Assembly (NCBI GenBank): GCA_963737285.1
Contig: CAVTRT010000003.1
Span: 3,472,001 to 3,536,000 of the forward strand
DNA from: Trebonia sp963737285
GTDB lineage: Bacteria; Actinomycetota; Actinomycetes; Streptosporangiales; Streptosporangiaceae
Direction: 5' to 3'
Length of the DNA stretch: 64,000 bases
A program made the translations under genes and the position numbers. The notes beneath the pieces were generated by a model, which worked only from the letters and a program-made list of their open reading frames with translations, made no database searches and was not told the origin of the DNA. Of the stretch, positions 16,484 to 25,655 are shown one piece after another. Each line of letters starts with the position of its first letter. Positions within the stretch are counted from its first letter, which is position 1.

Positions 16484-17986
16484 ATGCGAGTACTGATGGG
16501 GGCTTGCGCGGCTATCGCCGCGGTCGCAGCCTGCACGGTCGGCGCCCCCATGGGCGGCGCCACGGCAGGCAGTCACACGGCAGGCAGTCCCACGGCCGGC
16601 GCCCCCATGGGCGGCGCCACGGCAGGCAGTCCCACGGCAGGCAGTCCCACGGCAGGCAGTCCCACGGCAGGCGGCGCCACGGCGGGAACCGGGGCGATCG
16701 CCTACCCGGGGGCGGCGTGGCCGACCTATGGGCAGAACATCGAGCGAACCGGCATCGGGGTCGGCGTTCATCGGCTCGGCAAGCTCTCCGTTGCCTGGCG
16801 GGACACGCTGGACGGCTCGGTGTATGGGCAGCCACTGCTGATCGGTGACCTCGTGGTGGTCGCGACCGAGGATGACACGGTCTACGCGCTCCAGGACGCC
16901 ACCGGCGCTATCGCCTGGCGCACGCATGTCGGCACGCCGGTCCCGCAAGGCGCACTGCACGGGTGCGGCGACATCTTCCCGCTCGGCATCACCGGGACGC
17001 CGGCTTACGACCAGTCGGATGGCCTCATCTACGCGGTCGCGGAGACGACGGGGTACCGGCACGTGCTGTTTGGCCTGTCGGCCACCAGTGGCGCGATCAA
17101 GGTCGAGCGCGACATCCCGACTCCCGACGGGCAGGACGCCTGGGATCAGCAGCGGCCCGCGCTGACGATCACGGGCGGCCGGGTGTACGTAATGTTCGGG
17201 GGACTCGCCGGGGACTGCGGCCCGTACAAGGGGTCCGTCGCGGGCGTCCCGGTCAGCGGCAGTGGGCCGATCATCTCCTACACGACGCCCACGGTCCGCG
17301 AGGGCGCGTTCTGGGGACCTGGCGGGCCGGTCGCCGGGCCGGCCTCCGTCGCGGTCTCGACGCCCACCCTGTACGTGGCGAACGGGAACGGGGCCGCCAC
17401 CGACGGCGACCCGTACGACTACAGCGACTCGGTAACGCACCTGTCCCTCGGACTGCAGCGGATCGGCTTCTTCGCTCCGTCGACCTGGGCGCTGGACAAC
17501 GAGCAGGACCAGGACCTCGGGTCGACGCAGCCGACGCTGGTTTCCGGTGACTCGGTCTTCGTCGTCGGCAAGCGCGGCGTCGGCTACCTGATGCGACTTG
17601 GGGCACTGGGCGGCATCGGCGGCCAGGTCGCGCAGGCGGACATCTGCCAGGCATATGGCACGGCGGCCGTCAGCGGCGCCACGGTCTACGAGCCGTGTAC
17701 GGCCGCTGGCCTCACCGCCGTGGCGGTCAGCGCCTCCGCCAAGGAGATCAAGGTCCTGTGGCGTGGGCCGTCAGACGCGCACGGGTCCGCAGCCATTGGC
17801 GGCGGCGCGATCTGGGTGCCAGACAGCCATGACGGGATCTTGTACGCGCTCGACCCAGCCACTGGCGCGGTGCTGCAGTCGGTCCCCCTAGGGGACACGA
17901 TGCCGCGCTTCTCCTCGGTGTCGCTTGGCGCGACACGCGCCTACGTCGGCACGTCGCACGGGGTCGTAGCGGTCTCCGGAGCCTGA
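16484..17986 (+). CDS. Lipoprotein with PQQ-type beta-propeller repeats
   Basis: The 500-residue protein starts MRVLMGACAAIAAVAAC; the lipobox VAAC predicts a lipid-anchored Cys near residue 17. A low-complexity stretch of Ala-Gly-Ser-Pro-Thr pentapeptides (about residues 18-65) links to a beta-propeller. Blades are recognisable by their ends, for example VVVATEDDTVYALQDATGAIAW, IYAVAETTGYRHVLFGLSATSGAI and GILYALDPATGAVLQ. PQQ-like propellers without catalytic residues often serve as extracellular binding or scaffold proteins; a dehydrogenase role is not shown. ATG 16484 has GGGGGG 4-9 bases upstream. The coding repeat is a minisatellite. Confidence 0.82.
   Translation: MRVLMGACAAIAAVAACTVGAPMGGATAGSHTAGSPTAGAPMGGATAGSPTAGSPTAGSPTAGGATAGTGAIAYPGAAWPTYGQNIERTGIGVGVHRLGKLSVAWRDTLDGSVYGQPLLIGDLVVVATEDDTVYALQDATGAIAWRTHVGTPVPQGALHGCGDIFPLGITGTPAYDQSDGLIYAVAETTGYRHVLFGLSATSGAIKVERDIPTPDGQDAWDQQRPALTITGGRVYVMFGGLAGDCGPYKGSVAGVPVSGSGPIISYTTPTVREGAFWGPGGPVAGPASVAVSTPTLYVANGNGAATDGDPYDYSDSVTHLSLGLQRIGFFAPSTWALDNEQDQDLGSTQPTLVSGDSVFVVGKRGVGYLMRLGALGGIGGQVAQADICQAYGTAAVSGATVYEPCTAAGLTAVAVSASAKEIKVLWRGPSDAHGSAAIGGGAIWVPDSHDGILYALDPATGAVLQSVPLGDTMPRFSSVSLGATRAYVGTSHGVVAVSGA
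16541..16680. repeat. Coding minisatellite in the lipoprotein linker
   Basis: 15-base units ACGGCAGGCAGTCCC encode Thr-Ala-Gly-Ser-Pro. A longer block containing GGCGCCCCCATGGGCGGC occurs twice, near 16540 and 16598, so at least one large duplication has happened. All units keep the frame, so linker length can vary without loss of the propeller. Confidence 0.8.
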
Positions 17987-18020
17987 CGCGACCGATGAAA
18001 ATTGAGGTACAGATCGTTAT

Positions 18021-18037
18021 GCATTCTTGATGTTAGG
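18021..18037 (+). promoter_or_regulatory. Candidate operator GCAT-N7-GTTAGG upstream of the stress gene
   Basis: GCATTCTTGATGTTAGG lies 98 bases before ATG 18136. The same ten fixed bases at the same spacing occur at 18764 before the kdpF unit and at 25599 before kdpD. A KdpE site is the obvious candidate, by inference only. Confidence 0.45.
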
Positions 18038-18055
18038 GTTGTGCAAGTGTGGGGG

Positions 18056-18117
18056 CCCAGTACCGTCCGACGCGAGTTTCATGGACTAAAGCGGACAAAG
18101 ACATGTCCTGTACTGGG
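18056..18117 (+). promoter_or_regulatory. Structured leader before the universal stress gene
   Basis: CCCAGTAC (18056-18063) and GTACTGGG (18110-18117) form an 8-bp outer stem. GTCCG (18065-18069) and CGGAC (18092-18096) can pair inside. The right arm ends just before TAGGAGG, the ribosome binding site. The element may be a folded mRNA leader or a DNA inverted repeat bound by a regulator; it matches no riboswitch class I recognise. Confidence 0.45.
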
Positions 18118-18135
18118 TAGGAGGCAAGCATCGCG

Positions 18136-18660
18136 ATGACGGTGCGTCGGGTGATCGTTGGTGTGCACGGCTCGATAGGCAGCCTTCAGGCGCTGCGCTA
18201 CGCGGCCGAAGAGGCGCGGGAACGTTGCGTACCGCTGGTGCCAGTGATCGCGTGGGTCCCTCCCGGCGGGGACGCGGCCGAGTACGCCCGCCCGTCTCCC
18301 TACCTGCGCCGCATCTGGCGGGAAGAGGCCCACAAGCGGCTATGGACGGCGTTCGACGACGGGCTCGGCGGACTGCCAGCGGACATCCACGTCGAGCCGC
18401 ACGTGGAGCGCGGCGACCCCGCGCAGGTGCTGGTCGCGATCGCTGACCAGCCCGGTGACCTGCTCGTGATCGGAACGGGACGGCGCGGCCTGCTGGTGCG
18501 CGCGCTGCGCCGGTCGGCCGGCCGCTACTGCCTCGCGCACGCCAAGTGCACGGTCCTGGCGGTGCCGCCGTCGGCGCTGATGGACGAGATGGGTAGTGGC
18601 TTGCGCACCCGACTGCTGCGCCGCCGGGCGAACGCGCTCGTCTCCGAGCTCATACCGTAG
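18136..18660 (+). CDS. Universal stress protein (UspA family)
   Basis: The 174-residue protein has one Usp domain: VRRVIVGVHGSIGSLQALRYA at the start and DLLVIGTGRRGLLVRALRRSAGRYCLAHAKCTVLAVP, which approximates the ATP-binding GxxG-x9-G motif. It is therefore probably an ATP-binding cytosolic stress or signalling protein. A Usp domain is also built into KdpD, so a role in the adjacent potassium system is plausible but unproven. The start ATG 18136 follows TAGGAGG at a long spacing of 12 bases. A strong terminator hairpin follows the gene, so it is a separate unit from kdpF, although both share an upstream motif. Confidence 0.85.
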   Translation: MTVRRVIVGVHGSIGSLQALRYAAEEARERCVPLVPVIAWVPPGGDAAEYARPSPYLRRIWREEAHKRLWTAFDDGLGGLPADIHVEPHVERGDPAQVLVAIADQPGDLLVIGTGRRGLLVRALRRSAGRYCLAHAKCTVLAVPPSALMDEMGSGLRTRLLRRRANALVSELIP

Positions 18661-18680
18661 CCACCTCGGCACTATCCGCT

Positions 18681-18716
18681 CGCCTAGTGCCCCCGGTACA
18701 ACGGGGGCACTAGGCG
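18681..18716 (+). terminator. Perfect 15-bp hairpin after the stress gene
   Basis: CGCCTAGTGCCCCCG and its exact complement flank the loop GTACAA, starting 20 bases after the stop at 18660. No T run follows. It separates the stress gene from the kdp promoter region. Confidence 0.75.
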
Positions 18717-18763
18717 CGGTCAGGCGTATCTGGCACCTGTCGGGACGTATGCCACAACAGCCC

Positions 18764-18812
18764 GCATGAGGGCTGTTAGGAAGGACAAAGCTCCCGCATG
18801 AGGACCGCATGG
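18764..18812 (+). promoter_or_regulatory. Candidate KdpE operator region before the kdpF unit
   Basis: GCATGAGGGCTGTTAGG (18764-18780) matches GCAT-N7-GTTAGG and lies 97 bases before the first small gene, almost the same distance as in the stress gene. A partial copy, GCATGAGGACCGCATGG, follows at 18796-18812; CCCGCATGAGG is an 11-base direct repeat of the two. The first copy also sits in a small hairpin (AACAGCCC and GGGCTGTT, 18756-18777). Confidence 0.45.
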
Positions 18813-18877
18813 ACCGGATGAATCCGTCCTGACCTGGCTATTTGCTAGATCCAGAACCGCAACTGCAAGGAGTTGTG

Positions 18878-18967
18878 ATGCAGGATCTGCTAATGATCGC
18901 GATCACGATCGTTATATTCGCCGTGCTCTTCCTCCTCATCCGGGGAGTTGAGCACCTTGAGCGCTGA
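18878..18967 (+). CDS. 29-residue single-helix membrane peptide upstream of kdpF
   Basis: The frame encodes MQDLLMIAITIVIFAVLFLL followed by IRGVEHLER: one hydrophobic helix with a short charged tail. Translation is well supported by AAGGAG six bases before ATG 18878. It overlaps kdpF by 11 bases in another frame, so the two are probably translationally coupled. KdpF of other bacteria has the same size and topology, but the KdpF-like tail (RPEKL) belongs to the next frame, so this is a second small subunit or regulator of unknown function. Confidence 0.65.
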   Translation: MQDLLMIAITIVIFAVLFLLIRGVEHLER

Positions 18968-19046
18968 GAACTGGGTGGGCCTCATCGCGGCCATCATCCT
19001 CACCGTCTACCTGATCTACGCCCTCGTGCGACCGGAGAAACTCTAG
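18957..19046 (+). CDS. kdpF: K+-transporting ATPase small subunit KdpF
   Basis: The 29-residue frame begins at TTG 18957 (read as Met), continues SAENWVGLIAAIILTVYLIY and ends ALVRPEKL. The single helix and the terminal RPEK(L/F) are typical of KdpF, which stabilises the KdpFABC complex in the membrane. GGGGAG lies about 9 bases upstream. The stop TAG is followed immediately by the ATG of kdpA, so the genes are tightly coupled. The gene is too short for most automatic gene calls. Confidence 0.85.
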   Translation: MSAENWVGLIAAIILTVYLIYALVRPEKL

Positions 19047-20707
19047 ATGAGCAGCGGACTCGCGGGCTTCCTCCAGATCGTGCTGCTTGTCATCGCGCTG
19101 GCAGCCTGCTACAAGCCCCTGGGCGACTACATCGCCCGCATCTTTACCTCAGACAAGCACTACAGGCCCGAGCGTGCCTTCTACCGGGCCATTGGCATCG
19201 ACCCCGAGGCCGACCAGCGCTGGGGCACCTACGCCCGGTCCATGCTGGCGTTCTCGCTGCTGTCGGTGCTGTTCGTGTACCTGTTCGAGCGGATACAGCA
19301 CTGGCTGCCGTACTCCAACGGGATGGCCAACGTCAACCCGATCCTCGCCTGGAACACCGCGGCGAGCTTCACCACCAACACGAACTGGCAGAACTACTCC
19401 GGCGAGTCCACCATGGGCTACGTCACCCAGATGTCGGCCCTGGCGGTGCAGAACTTCGTGTCCGCCGCCGTCGGCATCGCCGTGGTCGTCGCGCTGATCC
19501 GCGGCTTCACCCGGAACAAGACCGACCGGCTCGGCAACTTCTGGGTCGACCTGACCCGCTGCGTCTGGCGGCTGCTGCTGCCGATCAGCGTGGTTGGCGG
19601 CATCATCTTGATGGCCGCCGGCGTGATCGACAACTTCAACCTCACGCACGCGGTCACCGCGCTGGCAGGCGGCACGCAGACGATGGTCGGCGGCCCGCTC
19701 GCCTCGCAGGAGGTCATCAAGGAGCTCGGCAACAACGGCGGCGGCTTCTTCAACGCGAACTCCGCGCACCCGTTCGAGAACCCGAACGGGTTCAGCAACT
19801 GGTTCGAGATCTTCCTGCTGCTGGTGATCCCGTTCGCGCTGCCGCGCGCGTTCGGCAAGATGGTCAAGGACAACCGGCAGGGCTACGTCCTCGTCGCGGT
19901 CATGGTGTTCCTCTGGCTCGTCTCGGTGGCCGGCATCAGCTTCTTCGAGTGGCAGCACGCGGGGACAGCGCTGCGAGCGGCCGGCGGCGCGATGGAGGGC
20001 AAGGAGGTCCGGTTCGGCATACCGGGGTCGTCCTTGTTCGCCGCGTCCACGACCGTCACGTCTACCGGCGCGGTCAACAGCTTCCATGACTCGTTTACCG
20101 CGTTCGGCGGCGGCATGATCTTGTTCAACATGATGCTCGGTGAGGTCGTGCCTGGCGGCGTCGGCGCGGGCCTGTACGGCATGCTCATGCTGGCCGTGGT
20201 GACGGTCTTCATCGGTGGCCTCATGGTCGGCCGGACGCCGGAGTACCTCGGCAAGAAGATCCGCCCGACCGAGATGAAGTGGGCCTCCCTCTACATCCTG
20301 GCGACACCCACTGCCGCGCTCATCGGGGCGGCGCTATCGCTGGCGTTCAAGACACCCCGGGCGTCGATCCTCAACGCCGGGCCGCACGGTCTGACAGAGA
20401 TCGTCTACGCGTTCACCTCGATGGCCAACAACAACGGCTCCGCGTTCGCCGGCCTGTCCACCAACACCACCTGGTACAACATCGCCGGCGGCGTGGTGAT
20501 GCTCCTGGCGCGGTTCGCGCCGGAGATCTTCGTCCTGGCCCTTGGCGGCTCGCTCGCCCGGCAACAATCGGTGCCCGAGAGCGCCGGAACGCTGGACACC
20601 CGCGGTCCGCTATTCGCGACCATGCTCGTCGGCGTGATCATCATCCTCGTCGGACTGACGTACTTCCCCGCGCTCGCGCTCGGACCGTTCGCTGAAGGAC
20701 TGCACTG

Positions 20708-20708
<1 letters not shown>
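19047..20708 (+). CDS. kdpA: K+-transporting ATPase subunit A (channel subunit)
   Basis: The 553-residue protein is KdpA, the potassium channel-like subunit of the high-affinity Kdp pump, from the superfamily of K+ transporters. About ten membrane helices and the selectivity-filter loops are visible, including TAASFTTNTNWQNYSGEST, ELGNNGGGFFNANSAHPFENP and FTSMANNNGSAFAGL. Length matches the family. GGAG lies within the end of kdpF. Its TGA (20706-20708) shares one base with the putative kdpB ATG at 20708. The pump is expected to work at low external K+. Confidence 0.97.
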
Positions 20709-22830
<2,122 letters not shown>

Positions 22831-22846
22831 AGGCTAGGGGAGAACA

Positions 22847-23512
22847 ATGAACCGCCTTCCATCCATCATCGGGCAGCACCTCGCGGCCTTCCGCGCCATG
22901 CTCGTGTTCACCGTCGTCTGCGGCATCATCTACCCGGTCGCCATGTGGGGCATCGCCCAGGTCGGGTTCACGAACCAGGCCGACGGCTCGCTGGTCTCCT
23001 ACAACGGCCACGTCGTAGGCTCCAGCCTGCTGTGCCAGGAGTTCGTGAACTCCAAGGGCGACCCGCTGCCGCAGTACTTCCAGCCCCGGCCGTCCGCAGC
23101 TGACAGCAGCTCGGTCAAGAACGACTACGGCTGCGACCCCGGCTACTCGGGCGCGGCGAACCTCGGCCCGAACAACCCCACCCTCACCCAGCAGGTTAAC
23201 CAGCTGCGGGCGTCCATCGCCAAGTTCGACGGCGTCTCGCCGTCGCAGGTGCCGCCGGACGCGGTCACCTCGTCTGGCTCGGGCCTGGACCCGGACATCT
23301 CGCCCCAGAACGCTGCCATTCAGGTCAACCGGGTGGCGGCGGCCAGGCACCTGCCGGTCTCGCAGGTGCAGGCGCTGGTCAGCAAGTACACCGATGGCCG
23401 GAACATCGGAATCCTCGGCGAGCCCGCGGTCAACGTGCTTAACCTGAACATCGCCCTGGACAAGCTCCCCGGCCAAGCGCAGTACGCCGGAGGGGGACAG
23501 GGAACGCAGTAA
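22847..23512 (+). CDS. kdpC: K+-transporting ATPase subunit C
   Basis: The 221-residue protein has one N-terminal membrane helix (about 17-38) and a periplasmic-side domain with the KdpC signatures GSSLLCQEF, YFQPRPSAAD, SGSGLDPDISPQNA and VNVLNLNIALDKL. KdpC raises the ATP affinity of KdpB. AGGGGAG precedes ATG 22847; the gap to kdpB is 16 bases, so it ends the kdpFABC operon. A classic terminator follows, and the sensor genes kdpDE are not co-transcribed with it. Confidence 0.96.
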   Translation: MNRLPSIIGQHLAAFRAMLVFTVVCGIIYPVAMWGIAQVGFTNQADGSLVSYNGHVVGSSLLCQEFVNSKGDPLPQYFQPRPSAADSSSVKNDYGCDPGYSGAANLGPNNPTLTQQVNQLRASIAKFDGVSPSQVPPDAVTSSGSGLDPDISPQNAAIQVNRVAAARHLPVSQVQALVSKYTDGRNIGILGEPAVNVLNLNIALDKLPGQAQYAGGGQGTQ

Positions 23513-23558
23513 GCAGCCGATATCACGATAGGCCCACAATAGGGGCCATCTGATGACA

Positions 23559-23607
23559 GGGCCTGCGGTGCCGGGTAATCTCGGCCCGCAGGCCCCATCT
23601 GTTTTTT
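23559..23607 (+). terminator. Rho-independent terminator of kdpFABC
   Basis: GGGCCTGCGG (23559-23568) pairs perfectly with CCGCAGGCCC (23586-23595). An inner GCCG/CGGC extends the stem, and TTTTTT follows at 23602-23607. This is the only hairpin in the window with a true T run, and it splits kdpFABC from the kinase gene. Confidence 0.9.
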
Positions 23608-23622
23608 CTCCCGGGAGCATGG

Positions 23623-25523
23623 GTGCAGCCGCTTTCTCCAACCGATCCACGTTCTGCAGGCGAGTTCACGCTCCGTGCCCGGCTGGGCGCGGGCGGGATG
23701 GGCCGCGTCTACCTCGCCTACTCCCCCGCGGGCCGTGCGGTGGCCGTCAAGGTGGTCCACCCTGAGCTTGCCCGGGATGAGGAATTCCTCGCCCGGTTCC
23801 GCAACGAGGTCACCGCCGCCCGCGCGGTCAGCGGCCTGTACACGGCGCCGGTGGTGGCCTCCGGGCTCGACGACGACCCGCCATGGCTGGCGACCGTGTA
23901 CGTGCCGGGACCGCCGCTGGATGACGTCGTCGCCAAGAACGGCCCGCTGCCCGAGCCCGCGCTGTGGCGGCTCGCCGCCGGGCTGGCCGAGGCGCTGCAG
24001 GCGGTGCACGACAGCGGCCTGGTCCACCGGGACCTGAAGCCGTCCAATGTGCTGCTGGCCGCTGACGGGCCGCATGTGATCGACTTCGGCATCTCCCGGG
24101 CGATGGGCGGCACCCACCTGACCGCGACCGGGATGGTGGTCGGCACGCCCGGCTACATGTCGCCAGAGCAGGCCGAGGGGCAGGAGGCCGGGACGCCTTC
24201 TGACGTCTTCTCACTCGCCTGCGTTGTCGCGAACGCCGCGACCGGCAAGCAGCCGTTCGGCACCGGGAGCGCCGCGTCGGTCCTGTACCGCGTTGTCGCC
24301 GGCCAGCCCGACCTCGACGGCGTGCCGGCCCGCCTGCGCGAGGTGCTCGAGGCCTGCCTGCGCAAGAGCCCGGCGCAGCGGCCGGCTACTGCCGGCGGTA
24401 GCCTCCGCCTTCTCCCGCGGGGCGGGAATGGTCAGCGAGGATTCCGCGTCGCCGACGTCATTTTGGCCTCCCGCGATCGCGGAGATCATCCGCACCTGCA
24501 CCGAGGGCGCCCCCAGCGCGTCCAGCATGCCCGGGCTGATGTCCGGGACGGCCTCGCCCATCAGCCCCGCCGCAGGGAACGCCGCAGGGAACACGGCCGC
24601 CGGTCCCGCCGGCTCCGGTGCCGCAGTCGCCGCCGGCGTCCTACCGGCAGCCGACGTACCCGTCGGCGTATCAGCCGCCGTCGTACATGCAGACGCCGCC
24701 ACCAGGCCAGGCCTCCGCGGGCGGGCCGGGATGGCAGACCCCGCCGGGGCAGCAGGCGCCCACACCAGGCGTGCCGTGGCAGGCACCCGGCGCCCCGGGC
24801 CTTCAGGGGGGCCGGGTGCCAGGCATCCAGACGCCGGCGACGCCGTACCCGCAACCTGGCTACCCCACCCCGGCCCCTTACCAGCCGTCCCTCCAGCAGC
24901 ACGCGGCTGGGCAGCCCGGAGTGCAGCAGGCGCCGTCGCCACAGGCAGCGGGCTGGCAAGGACCCCAGCCGGGAATGCCGTCGGCAGCGGCGGCGCACTG
25001 GTCGGGGCCGCCAGCCGGGCAGTCTGGGCTGGCCGGCCCGCACGCCTACCGCCCCGCGCGCCGCAAGCCGATGAGGGCGCAGGTTCCGCCCGTAGTCCGC
25101 AACGCCCTAGGGGTCATGTACACGGGCCTGGGCGTCACCGCGGTGGCCCTCATCTTGAGCATCGTGGACATGGTGCGCCTAGACCATCAGGCCGCGATCA
25201 AGCAGTTCAGCAACCCGGCACTGTCCCAGCAGGACAACACATCCCTGGGCATCATCGTGATCTGCGCGTTCTGCACGGGCGTCGTCGGCGCTGTCATGTG
25301 GCCGCTGTGCGCGTGGGCCGTCCGCAAGGGCCGCCAGTGGGGAGCGATCGTCGCGACCGCGGCCTTCGGCCTTGACGCGATTCCCCTGCTGCTCATCCTG
25401 GTCTTCGCGCACGACGCCCCGCTGTCCAAGCTGATGAGCATCCTCATCTGGGCGCTCGGCCTGGTGGCGGTCATCTTGCTGTGGAACTCTCAGTCGCGCG
25501 CCTTCTACAAGGCCTTCGGGTAA
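23623..25523 (+). CDS. Ser/Thr protein kinase with C-terminal four-helix membrane domain (frameshifted)
   Basis: The N-terminal frame (23623 to about 24400) encodes a complete PknB-like kinase: GAGGMGRVY (residues 22-30), Lys43 in AVKVV, HRDLKPSN near 137, DFGIS near 155 and GTPGYMSPEQ. A second frame carries the usual linker ending WPPAIAEIIRTCTEGAP. A third frame, from about 24580, carries a Pro/Gln/Tyr-rich stretch and a four-helix membrane domain ending VILLWNSQSRAFYKAFG. Two apparent +1 shifts (about 24390-24420 and 24540-24600) join them. The membrane domain resembles the protein at 4198-4728. The gene lies between kdpC and kdpD, so the kinase may act on K+ uptake or its sensor. GTG 23623 has CGGGAG upstream. 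Confidence 0.85.
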
Positions 25524-25557
25524 GCTTCCAGGGCCTTCGGGTAAGCTTCCGGAAGCT
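25511..25557. repeat. 21-bp duplication and 14-bp palindrome at the kinase stop
   Basis: GGCCTTCGGGTAAGCTTCC occurs at 25511-25529 and 25532-25550, a 21-base unit that duplicates the last codons and TAA stop of the kinase gene. The second copy runs into AGCTTCCGGAAGCT (25544-25557), a perfect palindrome that could be a short hairpin or a binding site. Confidence 0.75.
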
Positions 25558-25598
25558 CTAAGCCACGCGTGGAAGCCGCATGGATCGTCTCACCACGC

Positions 25599-25615
25599 GC
25601 ATGAGCCCCGTTAGG
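25599..25615 (+). promoter_or_regulatory. Candidate operator upstream of kdpD
   Basis: GCATGAGCCCCGTTAGG lies 40 bases before the kdpD ATG. It matches 14 of 17 bases of the copy before the kdpF unit. CCGCATGGA a little upstream (25577-25585) also recurs near 18804. The position fits autoregulation of kdpDE. Confidence 0.45.
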
Positions 25616-25655
25616 GCTGCACGGCCCTAGGACTGCGACATCGCATGATAGAGGT

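Noticed and set aside
18717..18877. Cyclic-di-AMP (ydaO type) riboswitch before kdp
   Set aside because: The conserved core of that riboswitch was not found; only short hairpins and the GCAT-N7-GTTAGG motif are present.
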